Assembly: GCF_916858655.1 (NCBI RefSeq)
Contig: NZ_CAKASL010000002.1
Span: forward strand, 682,001 to 746,000
DNA from: Aeromicrobium sp. Leaf350
GTDB lineage: Bacteria; Actinomycetota; Actinomycetes; Propionibacteriales; Nocardioidaceae
Direction of reading: 5' to 3'
DNA length: 64,000 nt
This document shows positions 23,878 through 31,949 of this stretch, piece by piece. The notes beneath the pieces were generated by a model. It was not told the DNA's origin and searched no databases. It worked only from the letters and a program-made list of their open reading frames with translations. The translations under genes were made by a program, and so were the position numbers. How positions within the stretch are numbered: the stretch's first letter is position 1; each line of letters starts with the position of its first letter.

Positions 23878-24264
23878 ATGGCTGAGCGAGCCTTGCGCGG
23901 TGCGCGACTGGGCGGTCAGAGCTTCGAGGACGAGCGCGGTGTCGAGATGGCGCCCCGGCAGGAGGTCGAGTACGTCCTGCCCGACGGCCGCACCTTCACC
24001 GTCACGATGGCGCAGGAGGCCGAGGTCCCCCTGCAGTGGGAAGACCCCAAGAGCGGCATCGTAGGTCGCCTCGTCGACGGCGCCGAGCCGGAAGCGAAGA
24101 ACGAGAAGCCCGTGCGTACGCACTGGGACATGCTTCTCGAGCGTCGCTCCGTCGACGAGCTCGAGGAGATCCTCACCGAGCGCATCGAGCTGTTGCGCGC
24201 CGGTGAGATCGGCCCGCCGCACCTGCACCGACGCACCAAGAAGAAGGCGGCCTCGAGCCGCTGA
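23878..24264 (+). CDS. rbpA: RNA polymerase-binding protein RbpA
   Basis: 128 aa. The family core is unmistakable: LRGARLGGQSFEDERG, APRQEVEYVLPDGRTFTV and KPVRTHWDMLLERRSVDELE, LTERIELLRAGEI. RbpA binds RNA polymerase and principal sigma factors, stabilising the open complex. No zinc-type cysteines are present. It has a proper Shine-Dalgarno (GAGAGGAG) and a sigma-R promoter giving a leader of about 25 bases, unlike the leaderless genes around it. Confidence 0.95.
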   Translation: MAERALRGARLGGQSFEDERGVEMAPRQEVEYVLPDGRTFTVTMAQEAEVPLQWEDPKSGIVGRLVDGAEPEAKNEKPVRTHWDMLLERRSVDELEEILTERIELLRAGEIGPPHLHRRTKKKAASSR

Positions 24265-24276
24265 CCGACGACCGGT

Positions 24277-25020
24277 CTACGAGCGCCGGGTCAGGACGGA
24301 TCGCATCCGCCTGGCTCGGCGTTTCACACCCCAGAGGGTGACGCGCCAGAGCGCCTCGCGCACGATCGACCCGCTCATCTTCGAGCGGCCGCGGGTGCGC
24401 TCGACGAACGTGATCGGCACCTCCTCGACCGTCATGCCCAGGGCCAAGACGCGGCGGACCAGGTCGATCTGGAAGCAGTAGCCCTGCGACGCGATGCGGT
24501 CCAGGGGAAGGCGTTCCAAGGTCGACCGACGGAACGCCCGGAACCCACCGGTGGCGTCCGTGACCGAGATGGCCAGCGCCTTCTGCGCGTACCAGGTGCC
24601 ACCCCGGGAGATCAGCCGGCGGTACCAGGGCCAGTTGACGACCCCGCCGCCCGGCACCCACCGGGAGCCGAGCACGAGGTCCGCGCCCCCCTCGTCGATG
24701 CGCGCCAGCAGCACGGGCAGGTCCTGCGGACGGTGCGACCCGTCGGCGTCCATCTCGACGACGACGTCGTACTCCCGCGCCAGGGCCCAGGCGAATCCCG
24801 CGCGGTACGCGACGCCGAGTCCCTGCTTGCGGGAGCGGGGCAGCACGTGGACGCGGGGGTCGAGACGGGCCAGACGGTCGGCGATCAGACCGGTGCCGTC
24901 GGGCGAGGCGTCGTCGACGACCAGCACGTCGCAGTCGGGCGCATGGACGGCCAGGCCGTCGAGGAGTCGGGGCAAGGACTCCGCCTCGTCGTAGGTGGGC
25001 ACGACGACCAAGGTGGTCAC
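24277..25020 (-). CDS. ppm: Polyprenol-phosphate mannosyltransferase catalytic domain (Ppm/DPMS)
   Basis: 247 aa GT2 glycosyltransferase. VVVPTYDEAESLPRLLDGLA, VVDDASPDGTGLIADRL and EMDADGSHRPQDLPVLL (DxD) match dolichol-phosphate-mannose-synthase-like Ppm enzymes, which make polyprenyl-phosphomannose for protein and glycolipid mannosylation. No membrane domain is attached. In M. tuberculosis the Ppm1 polypeptide carries an Lnt domain; here the two are separate genes with a 4-base GTGA overlap, lnt first. It is convergent with rbpA, 12 bases apart. Confidence 0.88.
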   Translation of the reverse strand: MTTLVVVPTYDEAESLPRLLDGLAVHAPDCDVLVVDDASPDGTGLIADRLARLDPRVHVLPRSRKQGLGVAYRAGFAWALAREYDVVVEMDADGSHRPQDLPVLLARIDEGGADLVLGSRWVPGGGVVNWPWYRRLISRGGTWYAQKALAISVTDATGGFRAFRRSTLERLPLDRIASQGYCFQIDLVRRVLALGMTVEEVPITFVERTRGRSKMSGSIVREALWRVTLWGVKRRARRMRSVLTRRS

Positions 25021-26510
25021 GACCGCGCGTCCTCCCGTCGTCTCGACACCAGGGCAAGGGTCCATCCCACCACACCCAGGATCATGACGGCCCAGCCCGC
25101 CGGACCGGCGAGGTGGGCGGCCGGGGTGGAGCCCTCGGCCAGCGGCACGTCGGTCTCGATCGTGGCGGGCTGCCGCAGCGGCGCCTGCGCCACGACCTCC
25201 CCGTCGGCGTCGATCACGCCGGAGATGCCGTTCGTCGAGGGCACGAGGACCCAGCGGCCCGTCTCGATCGCGCGCAGGCGGGAGATCGACCACTGCTGAC
25301 TCGGCTGGGAGGTGCCGGTGAAGGCTGCGTTGCTGGTCTGGACCACGAGCACCTGGGCGTCGTCCGCAATGGCCTGGTCGACCACGCCGTCATAGGCGAT
25401 GTCGTAGCAGATCGTGTCGCCGAGGCGGAGCCCGTTGACCGTGAGGGCGCCGGGCTCGTCGCCCGCCACCAGGTCGCGGGGGATGTCGCGGTCGATGCGC
25501 GGGACGAGGCCGCCCAGCGCGTCCCGGAACGGCACGTACTCGCCGTAGGGCACCGGCTTGCGCTTGACGTACTTCTCGCCCGGACCGTCCTCGGTCCAGA
25601 CCAGGCCGGCGTTCTCGGCGGTGTCGTCCGTCGGGCCGTCGAGGATGCCGCCGACCAGGATCGGCACCCCCAGGTCGGCCACGAGCTGGTCGAGCCGAGC
25701 CGACTCCTCGGCGTTCTCGCGCGGGTCGCTGTCGGTGGAGTTCTCCGGCCACAGCACGACGTCGGGGGCGTCGGTGTCACCGTCCTCGATGCGGTCGACG
25801 AGTCGCTGCGTCTCCTCCGCGTGGAGCTTGAAGATCGCCCCCCGCGGCCACTGCAGAAATTCCCCCGGCACGTCGCCCTGCACCAGGGCGAATCGGGCAT
25901 CGCCGTCCGACCCGGCGACGCCGGTCGGCAGCAGGCCGCCGAGCAGGATCGCCCCGACGATCGTGGCGGCAGCGACGAGCCGGAAACGGGCGGCGAGGTC
26001 GACCAGGACCAGCAGCGCCGCCGCCAGGCCCGCCATCAGGAACGAGGTGGCCGGCATGCCGACGAGTCGGACCCAGGACTCCAGGGGCGTGTCGAGAGCC
26101 GTGTGGACGAGGCGCCCCCAGGGGAACCCGGTGAACGGGAACGAGCCGCGCACCTGCTCGCCGAGCACCCAGACGGCAGGCATGAGGACCGGCCACCAGG
26201 TCAGGCGGGCCACGGCGTGCAGCCCGAGCACGACGACGCCCAGCAGCACGGCCTCGGCGATCACGAGCGCGACGTACGCGCCGTCGCTCACGGCCCGCAT
26301 CCACCAGATCAACGGACCGAAGAAGGCCAGCCCCCACAGGAACCCGAGGGCCATCACGCCCTTCCAGCGCAGGTCCGGCACACGCAGCACCACCGCGAAC
26401 AGCAGCGCGACCGCCAGCACCATGACGTACGGGAGCGCGAGCGGCTCGAAGGCGAAGGACGACACGAGGCCCGACAGCACGACCAGCAGCGCAGCGGTGC
26501 GGAACCTCAC
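25017..26510 (-). CDS. lnt: Apolipoprotein N-acyltransferase
   Basis: 497 aa. Residues 1-195 contain six or seven hydrophobic segments; residues about 205-465 form the nitrilase-fold periplasmic domain. Predicted catalytic triad: Glu256 in LWPENST, Lys316 in EKYVKRKPVPYGEYVP and Cys368 in GDTICYDIAYDG. A last membrane helix lies near the C-terminus. It N-acylates lipoproteins and is coupled to ppm by a GTGA overlap. GTG 26510 is used (MRFRTAALLVVLSG). Confidence 0.9.
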   Translation of the reverse strand: MRFRTAALLVVLSGLVSSFAFEPLALPYVMVLAVALLFAVVLRVPDLRWKGVMALGFLWGLAFFGPLIWWMRAVSDGAYVALVIAEAVLLGVVVLGLHAVARLTWWPVLMPAVWVLGEQVRGSFPFTGFPWGRLVHTALDTPLESWVRLVGMPATSFLMAGLAAALLVLVDLAARFRLVAAATIVGAILLGGLLPTGVAGSDGDARFALVQGDVPGEFLQWPRGAIFKLHAEETQRLVDRIEDGDTDAPDVVLWPENSTDSDPRENAEESARLDQLVADLGVPILVGGILDGPTDDTAENAGLVWTEDGPGEKYVKRKPVPYGEYVPFRDALGGLVPRIDRDIPRDLVAGDEPGALTVNGLRLGDTICYDIAYDGVVDQAIADDAQVLVVQTSNAAFTGTSQPSQQWSISRLRAIETGRWVLVPSTNGISGVIDADGEVVAQAPLRQPATIETDVPLAEGSTPAAHLAGPAGWAVMILGVVGWTLALVSRRREDARS

Positions 26511-26523
26511 GTCGTGGACCCGC

Positions 26524-27606
26524 TCAGCCCAGCACGACGAGCTGGCGCTCGGTGTCGTTGAGGACGGCGAGACCGTCCTCGGTGCACACCGCGATGTCCT
26601 CGATCCGCGCGCCGAAGCGGCCGGGCTGGTAGATCCCCGGCTCGATGGAGAAGGCCATGCCCGGCTCGAGCACGAGGTCGTTGCCCTCGACGATGTAGGG
26701 CTCCTCGTGGGTCTGGGTGCCGATGCCGTGACCCGTGCGGTGGATGAACAGCTCGCCGAAGCCGGCGTCGGCGATGATGTCGCGCCCGACCCGGTCGATC
26801 GACTCGGCCGTGACGCCGGGACGGGCGTACGCCCGCTGGGCCTCCTGGGCCTCGTGCAGGACGGCGTAGGCCTCGGCGTAGGCCGCGGGCACCTCACCGC
26901 CGGCCAGGTAGTTGCGCGTGCTGTCGGAGCAGTAGCCGGCCGGCGTGGTGCCGCCGATGTCGACCACGACCGGGTCGCCGGCCTCGATGACGCGGTCGGA
27001 GACCTCGTGGTGGGGCGAGGCGCCGTTCGGGCCGCTGCCGACGATGACGAAGTCGACCGTCTCGTGGCCTTCCTCGACGATCGCGCGTGCGATGTCGTGG
27101 CCGACCTCCCGCTCCGTGCGACCGGGGCGCAGCCACTCGGCCATGCGCCGGTGGACGCGGTCGATCGCGGCGCCGGCCTCGCGCAGCGCCTCGACCTCGG
27201 CCGGGTCCTTGCGCATGCGCAGCTGGGAGATCACGGGTCCGGCGAGCACCTGCTCGGTGCTCGGGAGCGCCGCACGCAGGGCGAGCACACGGGCGGCCCA
27301 CATCTCGTCGTCGAGCGCGATCCGTTGCACGTCGCCGAGCCGGGCCGCCAGGATCGCGAAGGGGTCGTCGGTCTCGTTCCAGCCGACGATCTCGACGTCG
27401 ACACCTGCGGCCTCCGCGGCCGCGACCTCGAGGTTCGGGGCGACCAGGAACGGGTCGGCACCGACCGGCACGACCAGGCACGTGAGCCGCTCCAGCGGCT
27501 TCGCGGCGTACCCGGACAGGTAGCGCAGGTCCGCGCCGGGCGTCACCAGCAGGGCGTCGATGCCGGAGGCTCCGGCGAGGTCACGGGCACGCTCCAGTCG
27601 CTGCAT
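26524..27606 (-). CDS. M24-family Xaa-Pro dipeptidase/aminopeptidase
   Basis: 360 aa. A creatinase-like N-domain (residues 1-130) precedes the pita-bread metallopeptidase. Five metal ligands are seen: Asp in VVVDIGG, Asp in YCSDSTRNYL, His in FIHRTGHGIG, Glu in FSIEPGIY and Glu in ARIEDIAV. It likely cleaves X-Pro peptides, as M. tuberculosis PepE/PepQ at the equivalent place. The start is supported by TAGGCT six bases upstream. Confidence 0.9.
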   Translation of the reverse strand: MQRLERARDLAGASGIDALLVTPGADLRYLSGYAAKPLERLTCLVVPVGADPFLVAPNLEVAAAEAAGVDVEIVGWNETDDPFAILAARLGDVQRIALDDEMWAARVLALRAALPSTEQVLAGPVISQLRMRKDPAEVEALREAGAAIDRVHRRMAEWLRPGRTEREVGHDIARAIVEEGHETVDFVIVGSGPNGASPHHEVSDRVIEAGDPVVVDIGGTTPAGYCSDSTRNYLAGGEVPAAYAEAYAVLHEAQEAQRAYARPGVTAESIDRVGRDIIADAGFGELFIHRTGHGIGTQTHEEPYIVEGNDLVLEPGMAFSIEPGIYQPGRFGARIEDIAVCTEDGLAVLNDTERQLVVLG

Positions 27607-27612
27607 GCGAGG

Positions 27613-27618
27613 AGCCTA
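27613..27618 (-). promoter_or_regulatory. -10 hexamer TAGGCT, leaderless type
   Basis: Minus-strand TAGGCT ends six bases before ATG 27606 of the M24 peptidase gene; predicted to drive the peptidase-lnt-ppm operon. Confidence 0.5.
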
Positions 27619-27627
27619 CCCAGCGGG

Positions 27628-28200
27628 TCATGGCTGCAGGAGGTTCAGGTTCAGCAGGTTCGATCCGCCCGGGTTCACCGACACCGAGACCAGGTTGCCG
27701 CCCGACAGCACCGAGACGTTCACGACCGACGTCGGGGCAGGTGCCGGGGGCGGGGTGACCGGCGGAGGCGTCACCGGCGGCGTGACCGGTGGAGGCGTCG
27801 TCGGCGGGGGCGTCACCACCGGCGGAGTCGTGGCCGGAGGGGTGGTGACCGGGGGTGTGCTCGTCGTCGGACGGGGTGCCGGGGTCGTGCTCGAGACGGT
27901 CGTCGCGGGGTGGGACGGGCTGCCCACCTCGGACAGCGTGACGTCCTGCGAGACGAGCGCCAGGTCGTCCGCTGCGTCCCAGGTCGCCCCGGGTGCGACG
28001 GGCGTGCCCTCGAGGCCGGGCACCGGGTCCGCGCCGGGTGCGACGTCGTCGCTACCGGCGCCGTCCTCCCCCGCCGGTGCGGGCGACGTCAGCACGTCCT
28101 CGTCCAGGCCGCGGAACGCGACGACCACCATCGCGGTCAGGAGCAGCACGACGATGACACCGACGGTGGCGTGGGTGGTCCTGCGGAGCACGGCGGTCAT
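27628..28200 (-). CDS. Membrane-anchored Pro/Thr-rich protein of unknown function
   Basis: 190 aa. A single N-terminal membrane segment (residues about 10-30: ATVGVIVVLLLTAMVVVAF) is followed by an acidic linker and then a long tract of PPVT/TTPP repeats (residues about 100-155) that would be extracytoplasmic and perhaps O-mannosylated. The C-terminus is a conserved-looking beta-type tail, VVNVSVLSGGNLVSVSVNPG, then GSNLLNLNLLQP. A ppm gene nearby is suggestive. ATG 28200 gives a leaderless fit (GAGAAT seven bases upstream); ATG 28209 is the alternative. The M. tuberculosis neighbour Rv2091c is also a membrane protein. Confidence 0.65.
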   Translation of the reverse strand: MTAVLRRTTHATVGVIVVLLLTAMVVVAFRGLDEDVLTSPAPAGEDGAGSDDVAPGADPVPGLEGTPVAPGATWDAADDLALVSQDVTLSEVGSPSHPATTVSSTTPAPRPTTSTPPVTTPPATTPPVVTPPPTTPPPVTPPVTPPPVTPPPAPAPTSVVNVSVLSGGNLVSVSVNPGGSNLLNLNLLQP

Positions 28201-28249
28201 GCCCCCCATTCTCGGGCCGGACGTTCCCGCGGTCCGACAGTCACGGCGA

Positions 28250-28267
28250 GTGTGAGGTACATCACAC
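28250..28267. promoter_or_regulatory. CRP-type binding site GTGTGA-N6-TCACAC
   Basis: GTGTGA (28250-28255) and TCACAC (28262-28267) are perfect inverted arms around six bases, matching the CRP/FNR-family consensus TGTGA-N6-TCACA. The centre lies about 34 bases before the start of the exonuclease gene (overlapping its -35 zone) and about 58 before that of the Pro-rich gene, compatible with repression of the first or activation of the second. Confidence 0.6.
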
Positions 28268-28280
28268 CGTTGAAAGAGCC

Positions 28281-28286
28281 TAGGAT
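28281..28286 (+). promoter_or_regulatory. -10 hexamer TAGGAT, leaderless type
   Basis: TAGGAT ends six bases before ATG 28293 of the 5'-3' exonuclease gene. Confidence 0.5.
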
Positions 28287-28292
28287 CGCGGC

Positions 28293-29195
28293 ATGCCCGG
28301 ACGCCTGTTGCTCCTCGACACCGCGAGCCTCTACTACCGCGCGTTCTTCGGGATCCCGGACTCCCTCAAGGGTCCTGACGGCACCGTCGTCAACGCCGTG
28401 CGCGGAATGATCGACTTCGCCGCCACGCTGATCGCCCGCGAGGACGACGCGCCGGCCGCCGTGGTGGCGTGCTGGGACGACGACTGGCGACCGCAGTGGC
28501 GCGTCGATCTCGTGCCCAGCTACAAGACCCAGCGCCTGGCCGACGGCAGCGCCGACGCCGAGGAGACCCCTGACCTCCTGGCACCGCAGGTCCCGCTGAT
28601 CGCCGAGGTGCTCGCCCTCGCGGGGATCCCGGTCGTCGGAGCACCCGACGCCGAGGCGGACGACGTGATCGGCACCCTGTCCCACACCTGGAAGGGTCCC
28701 GTCGACGTCGTCACCGGCGACCGGGACCTCTTCCAGCTCGTCGACGACTCGCGCTCCGTGCGGGTCCTCTACACGGCTCGCGGTGTCGCGAAGCTCGACA
28801 CCGTCGACGCGGCGTGGATCGGTGAGAAGTACGGCATCGACCCCGCCACGTACGTCGACTACGCCGTGATGCGCGGCGACGCCAGCGATGGCCTGCCGGG
28901 GGTCGCAGGCATCGGCGAGAAGACCGCCGCGGCACTCGTCAACGAGTTCTCCGACCTCGACGGCATCCTCGCCGCCGCGGAGGACGACGCCTCGTCGATC
29001 AAGCCCCGTCCCCGCGCGTCCCTCCTGGAGTCACGCGACTACATCGCCGCGGCGCGCACCGTCGTGACCGTGCGGGCCGATCTCGACGTCGCCGTGCCCG
29101 ATCCGCTCCCGCAGCCCGACGCGGACGGGCTGCGGGCCTTCGGCGAGCGCTGGGGCGTCGCCAGCCCGGTCGAGCGCCTCCTGGCTCAGCTGTAG
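28293..29195 (+). CDS. Stand-alone 5'-3' exonuclease / flap endonuclease (PolA-N-like)
   Basis: 300 aa. It equals the N-terminal nuclease domain of DNA polymerase I without the polymerase. Metal-binding acidic residues occur in LLLLDTASLYYRAFF, GAPDAEADDVIGTL and VTGDRDLFQLVDD, and GDASDGLPGVAGIGEKTAAA is the helix-3-turn-helix DNA-binding region. It removes 5' flaps or RNA primers; mycobacteria have similar stand-alone FEN proteins. Its last 10 bases overlap the convergent helY gene. Confidence 0.88.
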   Translation: MPGRLLLLDTASLYYRAFFGIPDSLKGPDGTVVNAVRGMIDFAATLIAREDDAPAAVVACWDDDWRPQWRVDLVPSYKTQRLADGSADAEETPDLLAPQVPLIAEVLALAGIPVVGAPDAEADDVIGTLSHTWKGPVDVVTGDRDLFQLVDDSRSVRVLYTARGVAKLDTVDAAWIGEKYGIDPATYVDYAVMRGDASDGLPGVAGIGEKTAAALVNEFSDLDGILAAAEDDASSIKPRPRASLLESRDYIAAARTVVTVRADLDVAVPDPLPQPDADGLRAFGERWGVASPVERLLAQL

Positions 29196-31927
29196 CTGAT
29201 CACGCCGCGGCGGAGGGCGTCGAGCGCCTTGCGGGCGGTCGATCGCAGCGCCGTGTCGTCGCCGGCAGCGACGGCGATCTGGGCGAGGGCGTCGATCAGC
29301 TGCTTGACCGAACGCACGAAGTCGCCGGCGGCGAGCCCGGTGACGCTCAGCACCTCGTGCAGCGGTGCGCCGTCGGCCCACAGGCCCACGCCCTCGGCGA
29401 AGGCGAAGTCGGGGTCGCGCAGGAAGCGCAGACGGTGACGACGCTCCAGCGCGGCCAGGTCGAGATGGATCTGCCCCATGCGCGTCGCGACGTCGTGCGA
29501 CTTCTGGGTCACGAACTGCGGCGGCGGCGCGTCGTCGACGTTTCGCGAGGAGTACGTGAGACCGCTCGCGACGGAGGCCAGCTCGGCGGGCGTCAGACCG
29601 TTCCACACCCCCTGGTTCAGGCACTCGCTGATGAGCAGGTCGAGCTCACCGTAGATGCGCTGGAGGCGGCGCCCGGTGTCGGTGATGGTGTCGCCCTCGA
29701 GGTAGCCGAGCTCGTCGAGCACCTCGCAGACGCGGTCGAACTCGCGCGCCACGGTGTTGGTGCGCTGCTCGATCGTGCGACGGCGCTGCAGGGTCTCCTT
29801 CTCGAGCCGCTGGTACCGCTCGGCCCACCGGGCGTGCGACTCGCGGTCGGGGCACTGATGGCACGGGTGCGCCTTGATGAGCCGGCGCAGCTCGGTCACG
29901 CGCGGGTCCTCGTCGGTCGGCCCGGAGCCGCCGGTGTGCAGCGAGCGGCCCTGGCGCTCCACCGCGTCACGACGCAGCGGAGCGCGGCTGCGCAGCGTCG
30001 TGGCGAGCTCGCGCCGGGACTGCGGGCTGCGCGGGTTGAAGTTCTTGGGCACCCGCATCTGGCCGAGCGGCTCGACCGGCCCGGTGAAGTCGACCGCCGC
30101 CAGCCGGCGCGCGTGCCGGCCCTCGGTGAGCACGAACGGCCGCGGGCCCTCGCGGTCGGCGGCGTGGCCCGGGTCGAGGACGACGGCCGACCCGGCCCAC
30201 TTGCCGCGCGGGACCTCGATGATGTCGCCTCGCTTGAGCGCCAGCAGGGACGAGGCGACGCCTTCCCGCGCCTTGGCCTTGCGGGCCCGCGAGCCCTCGC
30301 TCTCGATGTCACCGATCTGACGCCGCAGGTCGGCGTACTCCATGAAGTCGCCGAGGTGGCACGTGGCGCCCTCGGCGTAGCCCTCCAGGGCCTCGTCGGA
30401 CTTGTGGATCTGACGGGCGAGGCCGACGACCCCGCGATCGGCCTGGAACTGGGCGAACGACTGCTCGAGGAGGTCGCGAGCCGTCTTGCGACCCACCTGG
30501 GCCACCAGGTTGACCGCCATGTTGTACGAGGGCCGGAACGAGGAGTTGAGCGGATACGTGCGGCGGGAGGCCAGCCCGGCGACCTGGCGCGGATCGAAGC
30601 CCGCCTGCCACAGCACGACGGCATGGCCCTCGACGTCGATGCCGCGCCGACCGGCGCGACCGGTGAGCTGGGTGTACTCCCCCGCCGTCACGTCGACGTG
30701 CGCCTCGCCGTTCCACTTGCTGAGCTTCTCGATCACGACCGAGCGCGCGGGCATGTTGATGCCGAGCGCGAGGGTCTCGGTGGCGAACACCATGCGCACG
30801 AGGCCCAGGCTGAACAGGTGCTCGACACACTCCTTGAACGTCGGCAGCATGCCGGCGTGGTGGGCGGCGACGCCTCGACCGAGGGCCTCGCGGAACTCGT
30901 GGAACCCGAGCACGTGGAGGTCCTCGTCGGGCAGGTGCGCGCAGGCCTCGTCGACGTAGCTCTCGATCTCGAGGCGCTCCTCCGCGCTCGTGAGCATGAC
31001 GCGCGCGTCCAGGAGCTGCTGCACGGCCGCGGCGCAGCCGGCTCGGCTGAAGATGAAGTCGATCGCCGGCAGCAGGCCCTCCTGCTCGAGCTTCATGGCG
31101 ATGTCGAGCCGGGACGGCGTGGTGTGGCGGGTGCGCGGTCGGTGGCCGCCCTTCTTGGGACGCCCCTTCTGCATGCGGCTCAGCTGCCAGTCGTCGCGCG
31201 CGAACCGCTCCAGCTGTCGGCTCACGACGGGGCCGCCCTCGGGGCTCGCGGCACCCTCCTCGAAGAGCCCGAACAGCTTGCGGCCGACCAGCACGTGCTG
31301 GTGCAACGGCACCGGTCGGCTCTCCTCGACGATCGTCACGGTGTTGCCGCGCACCTCGGTGAGCCACTCGCCGAACTCCTCGGCGTTGGAGACCGTGGCC
31401 GAGAGCGAGACGATGCTGACCGACTCCGGGAGGCCGATGATGACCTCCTCCCAGACGGCGCCGCGGAAGCGGTCGGCGAGGTAGTGCACCTCGTCCATCA
31501 CGACGTAGCCGAGGCCCTCGAGGGTGCGCGAGCGGGCGTACAGCATGTTGCGCAGGACCTCGGTCGTCATGACCACGATCGGGGCGTCACCGTTGATGCT
31601 GCTGTCACCCGTCAGCAGGCCGACGTTCTCGGTGCCGTAGCGCTCGCCGAAGTCGTGGAACTTCTGGTTCGACAGCGCCTTGATGGGGGTCGTGTAGAAG
31701 CACTTGCGGCCGGTTGCGAGCGCGAGGTGCACCGCGAACTCGCCCACGATCGTCTTGCCCGACCCGGTGGGGGCCGCCACGAGCACGCCCTGGCCGTCCT
31801 CGACCACGCGGCACGCCTCGACCTGGAAGTCGTCGAGCGGGAAGGAGTGGTGGCCGCGGAACTCAGTGAGGTGGGGGTGCTGGCGCTCGGCCCGCGACCG
31901 CGCGTAGGCCTCCGACGGACTGGGCAT
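29186..31927 (-). CDS. helY: Ski2/Mtr4-like DEAD/DEAH helicase HelY
   Basis: 913 aa. Motif I VLVAAPTGSGKTIVGEFA, motif II YVVMDEVHYLADRFRG, motif III SLSATVSN and motif VI QLTGRAGRRGIDVEGH are all intact. Long central insertions and the C-terminal DSHCT-like region match actinobacterial HelY, related to eukaryotic Ski2/Mtr4 RNA helicases. Role in RNA processing is inferred from the family. TAGGCT six bases before the ATG gives it its own promoter, separating it from the tatC-dagK genes. Confidence 0.93.
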   Translation of the reverse strand: MPSPSEAYARSRAERQHPHLTEFRGHHSFPLDDFQVEACRVVEDGQGVLVAAPTGSGKTIVGEFAVHLALATGRKCFYTTPIKALSNQKFHDFGERYGTENVGLLTGDSSINGDAPIVVMTTEVLRNMLYARSRTLEGLGYVVMDEVHYLADRFRGAVWEEVIIGLPESVSIVSLSATVSNAEEFGEWLTEVRGNTVTIVEESRPVPLHQHVLVGRKLFGLFEEGAASPEGGPVVSRQLERFARDDWQLSRMQKGRPKKGGHRPRTRHTTPSRLDIAMKLEQEGLLPAIDFIFSRAGCAAAVQQLLDARVMLTSAEERLEIESYVDEACAHLPDEDLHVLGFHEFREALGRGVAAHHAGMLPTFKECVEHLFSLGLVRMVFATETLALGINMPARSVVIEKLSKWNGEAHVDVTAGEYTQLTGRAGRRGIDVEGHAVVLWQAGFDPRQVAGLASRRTYPLNSSFRPSYNMAVNLVAQVGRKTARDLLEQSFAQFQADRGVVGLARQIHKSDEALEGYAEGATCHLGDFMEYADLRRQIGDIESEGSRARKAKAREGVASSLLALKRGDIIEVPRGKWAGSAVVLDPGHAADREGPRPFVLTEGRHARRLAAVDFTGPVEPLGQMRVPKNFNPRSPQSRRELATTLRSRAPLRRDAVERQGRSLHTGGSGPTDEDPRVTELRRLIKAHPCHQCPDRESHARWAERYQRLEKETLQRRRTIEQRTNTVAREFDRVCEVLDELGYLEGDTITDTGRRLQRIYGELDLLISECLNQGVWNGLTPAELASVASGLTYSSRNVDDAPPPQFVTQKSHDVATRMGQIHLDLAALERRHRLRFLRDPDFAFAEGVGLWADGAPLHEVLSVTGLAAGDFVRSVKQLIDALAQIAVAAGDDTALRSTARKALDALRRGVISYS

Positions 31928-31933
31928 GACCCC

Positions 31934-31939
31934 AGCCTA
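31934..31939 (-). promoter_or_regulatory. -10 hexamer TAGGCT of helY, leaderless type
   Basis: Minus-strand TAGGCT ends six bases before the helY ATG at 31927. Confidence 0.5.
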
Positions 31940-31949
31940 CGGACGTCGC

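Noticed and set aside
28270-28275. TTGAAA as -35 of the exonuclease promoter
   Set aside because: It lies only five bases from the -10 TAGGAT, too close for a functional pair.
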